From assembly GCF_000820105.1 (NCBI RefSeq), contig NZ_CDDB01000028.1, positions 94,633-158,632 on the forward strand: a stretch of DNA of 64,000 nt, read 5' to 3'. Shown in pieces: positions 19,585 to 27,853 of the stretch. Every line of letters starts with the position of its first letter. The stretch's first letter is position 1. This DNA comes from Aeromonas schubertii. GTDB lineage: Bacteria; Pseudomonadota; Gammaproteobacteria; Enterobacterales; Aeromonadaceae. A program made the position numbers and the translations under genes. Under the pieces are notes generated by a model. It was not told the origin of the DNA, searched no databases, and saw nothing but the letters and a program-made list of their open reading frames with translations.

Positions 19585-21132
19585 ATGCGTCTCGAAGTGA
19601 GTTGTGAAGACCGCCTGGGGCTGACCCGGGAGCTGCTTGACCGCCTGGTGGAGCGTAATATCGACCTGCGTGGCATCGAGATCGACACCTCCGGCATCAT
19701 CTATCTCAACTTCCCCGAGCTGGAGTTCTCCGATTTTCAGCACCTGATGCCCGAGATCCGGCGCATCCCGGGTGTCTATGACGTCAAGACCATTCCCTAT
19801 ATGCCCTCCGAGCGGGAGCATCACGAGATCCAGGCCCTGCTCAAGGCCCTGCCCGATCTCATCTTCTCCCTGGACGTGCGCGGTCGTATCACCCAGGCCA
19901 ACCAGGCGGCCCTGAGCGCCCTCGGCACCACCATAGAGGAGCTCAGGGGCGGTGCCCTCGGGCACCACATCAAGGGTTTTGCCTTCAGCCGTTGGTTGGA
20001 GTCGAGCGATCCCAGGGCCCAGACCTGCAAGCTGGGGCTGGGTGGAGAGGAGTACCTGGCCGATCTCATCCCTCTGTTTGTGGACGAGGAGAAGGGGCGC
20101 CAGGCCCTGGCCGGCGCCGTGGTGGTGCTCAAGTCCGCCCGTCGCGTCGGGCTGCACTTCAGTGCCCTGCATGCCGACGAGATCGGTGGCTTCGAGCACA
20201 TTCAGGGCCAGAGCAGCCGTATGAAGCAGGTGCTGGTCGAGGCGGCCAAGCTGGCGATGCAGGATGCCCCCTTGCTTATCATGGGGGAAACGGGCACCGG
20301 CAAGGAGCTGCTGGCTCGCGCCTGTCATGGCGCCAGCCTGCGTTCGAGCCACCCCTTCATGGCGCTCAACTGCGCCGCCATGCCCGATAACGTGGCCGAG
20401 AGCGAGCTCTTTGGTTATGCCCCCGGCGCCTTTGGCAACAATACCGAGGGCAAGCGCGGCGTGCTGGAGCTGGCCAGTGGCGGCACCCTGATGCTCGACG
20501 AGATCGGCGACATGTCACCGCACCTGCAGACCAAGTTCTTGCGGGTGCTGCAGGACGGGGTGTTTCGCCGGGTGGGTGACGAGCAGGAGGTGCAGGTCAA
20601 TGTGCGCTTCATCTGCACCACCCAGAAGAACCTGCGTGAGCTGGTGGCCGAGGGGCGGTTTCGCGAGGATCTCTTCTATCGCCTCGACGTGCTCACCCTG
20701 AACCTGCCCCCGTTGCGCGAGCGCAAGGCCGATATTCTGCCCCTGGCCCAGCACTTCGTGGCGCGTTTTGCCAGCGAGCAGCAACGCAGCCGGCCACGGC
20801 TGACCCGTAACCTGGGTGACGTGCTGCAGGCCTATCGCTGGCCGGGGAATGTGCGCCAGCTGCGTAACTGTCTCTATCGGGCCATGACCCTGCTGGAGGG
20901 AGACGAGCTGGGTCCCGAGCAGATCGAGTTGCCCACCGAGAGCGAGCCCATGCCCGTCATCGACGAGTGGTTCGAGGGGGATCTGGATGAAGCGGTGAAG
21001 CGTTTTGAGCGCCGCCTGCTCGAGCGGCTCTATCCCGCCTTCCCCTCCACCCGGCAACTGGCCAAGCGCCTTGGGGTCTCTCATACCGCCATCGCCAACA
21101 AGCTGCGGGACTATGGTCTCGGCAAGAAATAA
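19585..21132 (+). CDS. tyrR: Transcriptional regulator TyrR
   Basis: Regulator of aromatic amino acid genes that binds tyrosine, phenylalanine or tryptophan. The 515 residues hold an N-terminal ACT domain (1-70), a PAS domain (about 78-190), an AAA+ core with Walker A GETGTGKE and a Fis-like HTH at the end (TRQLAKRLGVSHTAIANKLRDYG). The sigma-54 contact loop reads GAFGNN in place of GAFTGA, as in E. coli TyrR, so it should work with sigma-70. It adjoins phhAB, and TyrR boxes occur at phhA and aroG in this window. Confidence 0.95.
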   Translation: MRLEVSCEDRLGLTRELLDRLVERNIDLRGIEIDTSGIIYLNFPELEFSDFQHLMPEIRRIPGVYDVKTIPYMPSEREHHEIQALLKALPDLIFSLDVRGRITQANQAALSALGTTIEELRGGALGHHIKGFAFSRWLESSDPRAQTCKLGLGGEEYLADLIPLFVDEEKGRQALAGAVVVLKSARRVGLHFSALHADEIGGFEHIQGQSSRMKQVLVEAAKLAMQDAPLLIMGETGTGKELLARACHGASLRSSHPFMALNCAAMPDNVAESELFGYAPGAFGNNTEGKRGVLELASGGTLMLDEIGDMSPHLQTKFLRVLQDGVFRRVGDEQEVQVNVRFICTTQKNLRELVAEGRFREDLFYRLDVLTLNLPPLRERKADILPLAQHFVARFASEQQRSRPRLTRNLGDVLQAYRWPGNVRQLRNCLYRAMTLLEGDELGPEQIELPTESEPMPVIDEWFEGDLDEAVKRFERRLLERLYPAFPSTRQLAKRLGVSHTAIANKLRDYGLGKK

Positions 21133-21658
21133 CCGCTTCGTGAGGGGCGCGGTTCTCGCGCTCCTCATGACCGGAGCTGTCCATGCCGAGGTGCCACTGA
21201 GCCAGGCCGAGCGCCGCGGCGTGGCAGTCTGTGATGTGGTGCTCGATATCCTCGCCTATACCCGCTGGCCCCGCTCTCATGACTCCTTGCGGCTGTGCGT
21301 CGCCGCTCCCACCGAATATGCCGATCCCCTGTTGGGGCTGCGTCAGCTGCGCGACGGCAGGCCCATGGTGACCCAACGCATGGGGCTCGATGAGCCCACC
21401 CTTGCCGCCGAGTGCGATGCCCTCTATCTCGGGGTCCTCGACGATGCGGCACGTCTGCGTCTCGCCACCCGCCTGGCGGGCTCGGCCGTACTCACCCTGG
21501 AGGAGAATAACCGGGAGTGTGTGGCCGGAGGGGCGTTTTGTTTGCAGGTCGGGGACGAAAGGGTGAGTTTCAGGGTCAATCTGGACGCACTGGCCCGCAG
21601 TGGCGTCAAGGTGCATCCCGGTGTGTTGAAGCTGGGACGCAAGGGGAGGGCCCCCTGA
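21113..21658 (+). CDS. yfiR: YfiR family periplasmic regulator of YfiN
   Basis: A 181-residue DUF4154 protein with a signal peptide ending near AVHA-EVPL. In Pseudomonas aeruginosa YfiR binds the periplasmic part of the cyclase YfiN and represses it; its disulfides sense redox state. Four cysteine sites are visible (VCDVV, RLCVAA, AECDAL, RECVAGGAFC), in keeping with the family. The start at 21113 overlaps tyrR by 20 bp and has no clear SD; a GTG at 21140 is possible. It overlaps yfiN by one base. Confidence 0.85.
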   Translation: MVSARNNRFVRGAVLALLMTGAVHAEVPLSQAERRGVAVCDVVLDILAYTRWPRSHDSLRLCVAAPTEYADPLLGLRQLRDGRPMVTQRMGLDEPTLAAECDALYLGVLDDAARLRLATRLAGSAVLTLEENNRECVAGGAFCLQVGDERVSFRVNLDALARSGVKVHPGVLKLGRKGRAP

Positions 21659-22887
21659 TGCAGGTTAGACAAACCCTGCGCCAGATGCTCCATCGGGGTC
21701 ATCTGGGGGGCATGTTGCTGGCGATCCTGCTATGCGGTACCGGACTGACTCTGTTTGCCATCTGGGCCCTGCGTGGTTATGCCATTCACAATGCCGAGCT
21801 GGTGGCCCGGGCCATCAGCTACACGGTCGAGGCTGCCGTCGTCTTCGATGATGAGGCGGCCGCTCGGGAGACTCTGGACTCGATCGCTCGTCATGAGGAG
21901 ATCGCCATGGTCCGTATCCGCCTTCCTGACGGGCGCCTCTTCACCCGTTGGGAGCATGGCCAGTCACAGGGCGATCTCGGGATCGAGCGCTGGTTCTCCC
22001 GCAGGTTGATGCCCGAACTGATCCGGGTGCCGGTGGAGAGCAACGGACGGAGCATAGCGACCGTCGAGCTGACTGCCAATGGGCATACCCTGTTGCAGTT
22101 TGTGATGGGGGTCGTGTTGGCGGTCGTCGCCTGCCTGTTGCTGAGTCTGCAGGGGGCCTATTGGCTGACCCGCCACACCCTGAGCCGGATCATGACGCCG
22201 CTGCGCCATCTGGTCAGCGTGCTGCACCGGGTGCGGGTCGAGCAGGACTTTACCCCGCGTCTGCCCGGCAGCGAGATCGCCGAGCTCAATGCCCTCAACG
22301 AGGATGTCAACGCCCTGCTCGGCGAGCTGGAGCGCTGGCAGCAGTGGCACGAAGAGGTGCAGGCGGATCTGCGCCATCAGGCTACCCACGATCCCCTGAC
22401 CGGGCTGGCCAACCGGGCGTTGTTCGAAGAGCGCCTGACCCAGAGCCTGCTTCTGTGTCAGCGTCAGCAGGCGCCTCTGGGGCTGCTCTATATCGACTGC
22501 AACCTGTTCAAGCCGATCAACGACACCTATGGTCACGCCGCCGGCGATGCCGTGCTGGTGGCCATCGCGGCTCGCCTTCGGGTCCAGCTGCCGCCTTCGG
22601 CACTGGCGTCGCGTCTCGGGGGCGACGAGTTTGCCCTCTTGCTCCCCTATTTTGACGAGGTGGCGCTCAAGCAGCGGATCAGGATGCTGCACAAGGGGAT
22701 GGAGCAGCCTATTGCGCTGCCGGATGGCCAGACCCTGCTGGCGACCTTGAGCATTGGCCACAGCCACTGCCCGCCCTGGGATCTGGATGCCGAACGCCTG
22801 ATGCAGCAGGCCGATGAGGAGATGTACCGGGCCAAACAGGAGGCCCGTGCTTTCGATGATGTCAATGAAGACGAGGTAAGACGATGA
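21658..22887 (+). CDS. yfiN: YfiN/TpbB-type membrane diguanylate cyclase
   Basis: A 409-residue inner-membrane enzyme making c-di-GMP. TM1 spans about residues 19-38, a periplasmic CHASE8-like domain 39-145 follows, TM2 is 146-169, then HAMP and a GGDEF domain with the intact active site RLGGDEFALL (GGDEF 321-325). No RxxD inhibitory site lies five residues upstream, so product inhibition by the classic I-site is not expected. A GGGGAGG SD lies within yfiR. It is controlled post-translationally by YfiR and YfiB in relatives. Confidence 0.93.
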   Translation: MQVRQTLRQMLHRGHLGGMLLAILLCGTGLTLFAIWALRGYAIHNAELVARAISYTVEAAVVFDDEAAARETLDSIARHEEIAMVRIRLPDGRLFTRWEHGQSQGDLGIERWFSRRLMPELIRVPVESNGRSIATVELTANGHTLLQFVMGVVLAVVACLLLSLQGAYWLTRHTLSRIMTPLRHLVSVLHRVRVEQDFTPRLPGSEIAELNALNEDVNALLGELERWQQWHEEVQADLRHQATHDPLTGLANRALFEERLTQSLLLCQRQQAPLGLLYIDCNLFKPINDTYGHAAGDAVLVAIAARLRVQLPPSALASRLGGDEFALLLPYFDEVALKQRIRMLHKGMEQPIALPDGQTLLATLSIGHSHCPPWDLDAERLMQQADEEMYRAKQEARAFDDVNEDEVRR

Positions 22888-23363
22888 GACGATTTTCGGT
22901 TTTCCTGATGGGCATGTTTGCCCTGCTGCTGGCCGGTTGCCAGAGCCCGCCTGCCGGCCGCCTTAATGAGACCCAGATAGCCCTGCTCAAGGCCCGGGGA
23001 TTTACCCAGGTCGAGGAGGGGTGGAGTCTGGGGCTGAGCGACAGGGTGCTCTTTGCCAACGAGTCGCGCACCCTCAACCCCGATAGCCGTGCCGTGGTGC
23101 AGAAAATTGCCCACTCTCTGCTCTCGGTCGGGATCGACTGGGCGCGTCTGGATGGACATACCGATTCAAACGGTGATGAGAGCTACAACCAGCAACTCTC
23201 CCGGCAGCGGGCCCAGTCGGTGGCTGACAGCCTGATCGACGCCGGAATGCCGGTCGCCAACCTGGAGGTGCGTGGTCTGGGTGAGCGCTATCCGGTGGCC
23301 AGCAACAAGACCCGGGAGGGGCGCAGCCAAAACCGCAGGGTGGCTATCGTCATCACGGATTAA
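22884..23363 (+). CDS. yfiB: YfiB-type OmpA-like lipoprotein
   Basis: A 159-residue outer-membrane lipoprotein with lipobox LLAGC (Cys19) and a C-terminal OmpA-like peptidoglycan-binding domain (DGHTDSNGDESYNQQLSRQR and GLGERYPVASN). In P. aeruginosa YfiB sequesters YfiR under cell-wall stress and so frees YfiN. The start overlaps yfiN by four bases. The complete R-N-B order is conserved here, supporting the function. Confidence 0.92.
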   Translation: MRRFSVFLMGMFALLLAGCQSPPAGRLNETQIALLKARGFTQVEEGWSLGLSDRVLFANESRTLNPDSRAVVQKIAHSLLSVGIDWARLDGHTDSNGDESYNQQLSRQRAQSVADSLIDAGMPVANLEVRGLGERYPVASNKTREGRSQNRRVAIVITD

Positions 23364-23385
23364 GGGCCAGGGGGCGAGGTGTGTA

Positions 23386-23420
23386 AAACGGCAGGCAGGC
23401 ACGCCTGCCGTTTCTCTTTG
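23386..23420. terminator. Shared terminator of yfiRNB and pepT
   Basis: An 11-bp perfect stem AAACGGCAGGC / GCCTGCCGTTT (23386-23396, 23403-23413) with A-rich left and T-rich right flanks lies between the convergent yfiB and pepT genes and can serve both strands. Confidence 0.8.
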
Positions 23421-23426
23421 GGTTGC

Positions 23427-24650
23427 TTAGCCACGCCACTGGGCGGTCAGTCGCACCAGGGCTATCAGGGTCGCCACCGCCTTCTCCATGGAGGGGACGG
23501 GAATAAACTCGTGTTTGCCGTGGAAATTGTGGCCGCCAGTGAAGAGGTTGGGGCAGGGGAGGCCCATGAAGGAGAGGCGTGCACCGTCGGTGCCACCGCG
23601 GATCGGCTTGACTCTGGGGGTGACATCGGCCGCCGCCATCGCCGCCCTGGCCAGCTCGATAATATGCATATGGGGCTCTATCTGAGCGCGCATATTGCGG
23701 TAGCTATCCTGGATAGCCAGCGTGACTTTTGCCTCCGGGTGGGCCTGCTGCAGCTCCTCGGCGAGGCGGGCCATGATGGCCTTGCGGCTTTGGAAGGTTG
23801 CATCGTCAAAGTCACGGATGATGTACTCGAGCCGGCTCTGCTCCACCGAACCCTCGCTTAAGGCCAGGTGATAGAAGCCCTGATACCCTTCGGTGCACTC
23901 CGGGGTCTCATCGTCTGGCAGGCTGAGATGGAAGCGAGCGGCCAGGGTCTGGCTGTTGATCATGGCGCCCTTGGCGCTGCCCGGGTGGACGTTGTTGCCG
24001 GTGATGATCAGGGTGGCGCTGGCCGCATTGAAGTTCTCGTACTCCAGCTCGCCGAGCTCCCCCCCATCGACCGTGTAGGCCCAGCGCGCCTTGAAGCGAT
24101 CCAGCGGGAAGTGATCGGCACCGCGACCTATCTCCTCGTCGGGGGTGAAGCCGATCCAGAGATCGCCGCGGGGGATCTCGGGGTGGGCGATGAGCTCTTC
24201 CACACAGGTGAGGATCTCGGCGATCCCCGCCTTGTCGTCGGCACCGAGCAAGGTGGTTCCGTCTGTGGTGATAAGATCCTGTCCCAAATAGTTTTTCAGG
24301 CAACGGAACTGGCGCAACGAGAGTACTTCATCCCCCTTGCCAAGGCAGATATCCCCCCCCTGATAGTTCTCCACCAGCTGGGGACGTACCTCGCAGGCTT
24401 CGTAATCGGCGGTATCCATGTGGGCGATAAGGCCGATGGCCGGCGCCTCGGGGCAGTTGCCCGGCAGGCGTGCAGTCAGATAGCCGTGCTCATCGAGCAC
24501 GACCTCCTCGAGGCCCAGGCTCGTCAGCTCCTCTTTCAGGGCGCGGGCGAGCAGCCATTGCCCCGGTGTGCTGGGACAATCGGAGCTGGCCGCATCGGAG
24601 CGGGTATGAAAGGTAACGTAATGGAGAAAGCGATCGACAACGCGGGTCAT
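23427..24650 (-). CDS. pepT: Peptidase T (tripeptide aminopeptidase)
   Basis: Cytoplasmic zinc exopeptidase of family M20B that removes N-terminal residues from tripeptides. The 407 residues include metal-binding AHMDTAD (His77/Asp79), LLGADDKAG, the catalytic TPDEEIGRGADHF and the C-terminal GGHNFHGKHEF. The start at 24650 is chosen by family N terminus (MTRVVDRFLHYVTF); the frame stays open to 24806 but that part has no similarity. In Salmonella pepT is FNR-controlled; I found no clear FNR box here, only a different palindrome at 24707-24730. Confidence 0.95.
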   Translation of the reverse strand: MTRVVDRFLHYVTFHTRSDAASSDCPSTPGQWLLARALKEELTSLGLEEVVLDEHGYLTARLPGNCPEAPAIGLIAHMDTADYEACEVRPQLVENYQGGDICLGKGDEVLSLRQFRCLKNYLGQDLITTDGTTLLGADDKAGIAEILTCVEELIAHPEIPRGDLWIGFTPDEEIGRGADHFPLDRFKARWAYTVDGGELGELEYENFNAASATLIITGNNVHPGSAKGAMINSQTLAARFHLSLPDDETPECTEGYQGFYHLALSEGSVEQSRLEYIIRDFDDATFQSRKAIMARLAEELQQAHPEAKVTLAIQDSYRNMRAQIEPHMHIIELARAAMAAADVTPRVKPIRGGTDGARLSFMGLPCPNLFTGGHNFHGKHEFIPVPSMEKAVATLIALVRLTAQWRG

Positions 24651-24706
24651 AAGCTGGCTCGGAAAAAGGGTTGAGAGTCGGTCATTGTGAGCAGGGATAA
24701 TCGGGA

Positions 24707-24730
24707 AAACCTTGTTCCAGAACAGGGTTT
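24707..24730. promoter_or_regulatory. Palindrome in the pepT / 24880 divergent region
   Basis: AAACCTTGTTC-CA-GAACAGGGTTT is an 11-bp inverted repeat with one mismatch, 57 bp upstream of pepT. The form suits a dimeric repressor operator; the regulator is not recognised. Confidence 0.45.
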
Positions 24731-24879
24731 GTGACGTTTTTGGCGTATTCGTAACAAGTTGGCAAAGGCCGGATTTGATCCTCTCCTGCCGGGCGCCGTT
24801 CGCCATTATTCCCTGTTTAATGTGTGCCTTTTTTTGTTATGGTACGGTTTGGATGGAAATCAATATGCAAGGAGAGTGC

Positions 24880-25254
24880 ATGAAATATTCAGAATTCAAC
24901 CGGCAACTCCAGGACAATCACCTCGATGAGGTGGCGGCGCTGACCCTGATAGACTGGATTGGCGAGTGGTCCAGACACTCTCCCCAGAGTGCGGTCAACG
25001 ACTCGCAATCCCTCTGTACGGTGGACTTTCACTGGCCCGAGCGACACGACAAACCTCTGCTTCAGGTGGATGGTTATGGACGCATCTGGTTCTATCACGA
25101 ACGTATCTCCTCCTCGGCGCTGCAGCCCGAGCTGGAGGCCCACTTTGGCGATGTATTCGGAGAGCTGGAAACCGGTCCGGTCAGCTGCCTGCAACCCCTT
25201 TACTGGCAAGGGCGGCTGCAGGATTTGACCCACTTATTGAAACGCCATCTTTGA
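24880..25254 (+). CDS. Hypothetical protein, 124 residues
   Basis: I do not recognise a family. The ATG at 24880 follows AAGGAG at the right distance and so is well supported; the same frame is open upstream without an RBS. The product is acidic and soluble, with no signal peptide or membrane segment, rich in Trp/Leu/His (TLIDWIGEW, VDFHWPERHDKP, GRIWFYHERIS). A possible promoter is TTTAAT-16-TATGGT at about 24816-24843. It lies divergent from pepT and upstream of the speA leader. A genuine gene on RBS and codon use grounds; function unknown. Confidence 0.7.
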   Translation: MKYSEFNRQLQDNHLDEVAALTLIDWIGEWSRHSPQSAVNDSQSLCTVDFHWPERHDKPLLQVDGYGRIWFYHERISSSALQPELEAHFGDVFGELETGPVSCLQPLYWQGRLQDLTHLLKRHL

Positions 25255-25828
25255 GCGTTATTTTTTATTGTCACTGAGCCGGCTCTATGTGTAAACTCCG
25301 CGCCGATCCTGCCCCCCAACGGGAGCGGGATCGAGCGCCTATAGGGCGAGGCATGCAGAAACGACAGACACTGCAAGGGTTTGGTTTCTTTTATACCGGT
25401 CAGGATCCGGTATCAGGGAGAACAACAGCGACACGATACATCCGATTGACCGAGTGAGCGACGCAGCTCAATCTTATCCCCTTGTCATGGGCGGTCAGTG
25501 GTCGTGACGTGTTCTGTGGTGTGTTGTCGTCAACCTCTCCGCCTGTGCGGAACGGCGCTTCGTCCCTCTCCTTTCGACCAACCCGTCTGACGGCTCTGCG
25601 GCCACCGGATGAGACGGCAGCGTGGCAACGAGCTGCCTCCATCAAAGCGTCGCGGAATACAGTTGTATCCCCCGCATACCGTTGAGCTTGATGTAAAGCC
25701 ACCAGCCCCACATCAAGACTCGTTACTTCCCAAAATCCACCAGGCAGCCTTGGCTTGCCGCAAATGGTCTGGATGTGATCGAGGGTAACGAAGGCGGCGT
25801 CAAGCCGCTCATTAGCGAGGCATAGCCC
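25255..25828 (+). other. Long leader region of speA
   Basis: No full-size gene fits these 574 bases. A candidate promoter is TTGTCA (25268-25273), 16 bp, TGTAAA (25290-25295), which would give a leader of roughly 525 nt. Hairpins by eye: 25393-25413 (ATACCGG/CCGGTAT), 25616-25637 (GGCAGC/GCTGCC), 25687-25717 (8-bp CTTGATGT/ACATCAAG), 25743-25759 and 25794-25808, the last close to the speA RBS. A C-rich, poorly structured stretch lies at about 25530-25600. An antisense frame of 172 codons crosses it but looks like a shadow. Confidence 0.6.
25353..25457 (+). CDS. Possible leader peptide (uORF) of speA, 34 residues
   Basis: ATG at 25353 follows AGGG at 25343-25346 and opens a 34-codon frame ending TGA at 25457. 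The peptide begins MQKRQTLQGFGFFYTG and ends RYIRLTE. All four arginines (positions 4, 23, 28, 31) use CGA or AGA, codons that are scarce in neighbouring genes, which favour CGC and CGT. A hairpin (25393-25413) lies inside it. An arginine-codon leader before arginine decarboxylase suggests attenuation by analogy with the SpeFL leader of speF, but no sequence similarity to SpeFL is claimed. A chance ORF cannot be excluded. Confidence 0.4.
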   Translation: MQKRQTLQGFGFFYTGQDPVSGRTTATRYIRLTE

Positions 25829-27730
25829 ATGACTAACTGGTCCAGCAAGGACTCTCTCAAGGTCTACAACGTCCCCTACTGGGGGGCCGGTTTCTTCGGC
25901 ATCAATGAAGAGGGGCACGTCACCGTCGCTCCGGACAAGTCACGTCCTGACGCCAAAATCGTCATCTCTGAAGCCATCGAGCAGCTGCGTCAAGCCGGCC
26001 TGACCACCCCGGTACTCCTGCGCTTCCCCGATATCCTCAAGAGTCGGGTCGATGCCCTGTTCAACGCATTTGGACAGGCCATCGAGAAGTCAGGGTACGA
26101 GGGGGACTACCTGTGCGTTTACCCCATCAAGGTGAACCAGCAGCGTCGCGTCATCGAGACCATCAGCTCCGCCTATACCGACAAACCGCGTCTGGGTCTG
26201 GAAGCCGGCTCCAAGCCGGAGCTGCTGGCGGTGCTCTCTCACCACCACGAGCAAGGCTCCATCATCGTCTGCAACGGCTACAAGGATCGCGAGTATGTGC
26301 GTCACGCACTGCTCGGCAATCTGATGGGCCACCGGGTGGTGATCGTGGTTGAGAAGCCCTCAGAGCTCGATCTGGTACTCGAAGAGTCTGCCCGTCTCAA
26401 CATCGAGCCCCATATCGGCGTGCGTGCCAAGCTGGCTTCCACCGGCTCCGGCATGTGGGAGTCGAGCGGCGGCGCCATGTCCAAGTTCGGTCTGAGCGCG
26501 ACCCAGATCCTCAAGTTGGTGGACAAGCTCCGCCAGGTGGGCAAGCTCGACTGCCTCGAACTGCTGCACTTCCATCTGGGCTCCCAGATCGCCAACATCC
26601 GCGATATTCAGGGCGGTGTGCGCGAGTGCGGTCGCTTCTATGCCGAGCTGCGTCGTCTGGGTGCCAACGTCACCATCGTCGACGTGGGCGGCGGCCTGGG
26701 GGTGGACTACGAAGGGACCCGTTCCCAGAGCCACTGCTCGGCCAACTACAGCCTCTCCGAATATGCCAACAACGTGGTATGGGGCATCGGCGATGTCTGC
26801 CGCGAGTTCGACTTGCCGCATCCGACCATCATCAGCGAATCGGGCCGTGCCCTGACCGCTCACCACGCCGTGCTGGTCACCAATGTGATCGGTGCCGAAG
26901 GGGTACAGGTCAACGACATCCGGGCGCCCGGTGACGATGAGCCGACCCTGCTGCAGAACATGTGGCAGAGCTGGATGGACCTGGAAGGGGAAGATCCCTC
27001 CCTGCTGGAGATCTACCACGACTCCCAGGCCGACCTGTCGGACGTCAATGCCCAGTACACCATGGGCCTGCTCAACCTGGAGCAGCGCGCCTGGGCCGAG
27101 AGCCTGCACCAGAATGTCTGCCTCGCCATCAAGGAGCGTCTCAACCCGATCAACCGTAACCACCGGGATCTGGCTGATCAGCTGAGCGAGCGTCTGGCCG
27201 ACAAGTGCTTCGTCAACTTCTCCCTGTTCCAGTCCCTGCCGGACGCCTGGGGGATTGGCCAGGTGTTCCCTGTGCTGCCGCTGACCGGTCTGGATCGCCC
27301 CCTGACCCGCCGTGGCATCCTGATGGACATCACCTGCGACTCCGACGGTCAGGTAGAGCACTATGTGGACGGCCTGGGTGTCGAGAGCACCCTGCCCATG
27401 CCTCACTACGGCGAGAACGAAGATTGCCACATCGGCTTCTTCCTGGTCGGTGCCTATCAGGAGATCCTGGGGGATCTGCACAACCTGTTCGGTGACACCC
27501 ACTGCGCCGAGGTATGGCTCGATGACGAAGGCCAGATGGACATCCGCAACATAGTCCGCGGTGACACCGTCGATCAGCTGCTGCGCTACGTGAACATAGA
27601 CCCCTCGGTCATTCGCGAGAACTACCAGCGCATCGCCAGCCATCCCTCCCTGGGGGATGACATGCGCAAGGCATTGCTCGACGAGCTGGAGCTGGGCCTG
27701 CAGGGTTATGCCTATCTGGAAGAGGAGTGA
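25829..27730 (+). CDS. speA: Biosynthetic arginine decarboxylase
   Basis: PLP enzyme turning arginine into agmatine, the first step of the agmatine route to putrescine. The 633 residues match the E. coli type along their length: PLP-lysine in YPIKVNQ (Lys101), HFHLGSQ, GGGLGVDYEGTRS and the catalytic-cysteine region DITCDSDG. The N-terminal extension of the E. coli protein is shorter here. The RBS is weak (GCGAGG, 25815-25820), which fits leader control. No speB lies next to it in the window. Confidence 0.96.
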   Translation: MTNWSSKDSLKVYNVPYWGAGFFGINEEGHVTVAPDKSRPDAKIVISEAIEQLRQAGLTTPVLLRFPDILKSRVDALFNAFGQAIEKSGYEGDYLCVYPIKVNQQRRVIETISSAYTDKPRLGLEAGSKPELLAVLSHHHEQGSIIVCNGYKDREYVRHALLGNLMGHRVVIVVEKPSELDLVLEESARLNIEPHIGVRAKLASTGSGMWESSGGAMSKFGLSATQILKLVDKLRQVGKLDCLELLHFHLGSQIANIRDIQGGVRECGRFYAELRRLGANVTIVDVGGGLGVDYEGTRSQSHCSANYSLSEYANNVVWGIGDVCREFDLPHPTIISESGRALTAHHAVLVTNVIGAEGVQVNDIRAPGDDEPTLLQNMWQSWMDLEGEDPSLLEIYHDSQADLSDVNAQYTMGLLNLEQRAWAESLHQNVCLAIKERLNPINRNHRDLADQLSERLADKCFVNFSLFQSLPDAWGIGQVFPVLPLTGLDRPLTRRGILMDITCDSDGQVEHYVDGLGVESTLPMPHYGENEDCHIGFFLVGAYQEILGDLHNLFGDTHCAEVWLDDEGQMDIRNIVRGDTVDQLLRYVNIDPSVIRENYQRIASHPSLGDDMRKALLDELELGLQGYAYLEEE

Positions 27731-27747
27731 TCCCCTTCCTTCGGTTG

Positions 27748-27779
27748 AAAAAGCGGTGCCATCAGGCGCTGCTTTTTTT
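27748..27779 (+). terminator. Terminator of speA
   Basis: AAAAGCGGTGCC pairs with GGCGCTGC plus the T-run across an ATCA loop (27761-27764); seven T follow. Confidence 0.88.
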
Positions 27780-27853
27780 ATGGCCGTCGGGCCCGTGTTG
27801 CTCCGCTCGGAGAGGGCGTTAGAATGGGGGCCGGATTGACCAAAGGAGTTGGC

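Noticed and set aside
20404-20460. TyrR as a sigma-54 activator
   Set aside because: The loop reads GAFGNN in place of GAFTGA; this departure is normal for TyrR and indicates a sigma-70 regulator.
24671-24850. FNR box upstream of pepT
   Set aside because: Looked for TTGAT-N4-ATCAA; only partial half-sites occur, so the Salmonella-type anaerobic control is not supported.
25400-25918. 172-codon minus-strand frame across the speA leader and start
   Set aside because: It has no evident RBS or similarity and its end overlaps the well-supported speA N terminus; kept only as a note in the leader entry.
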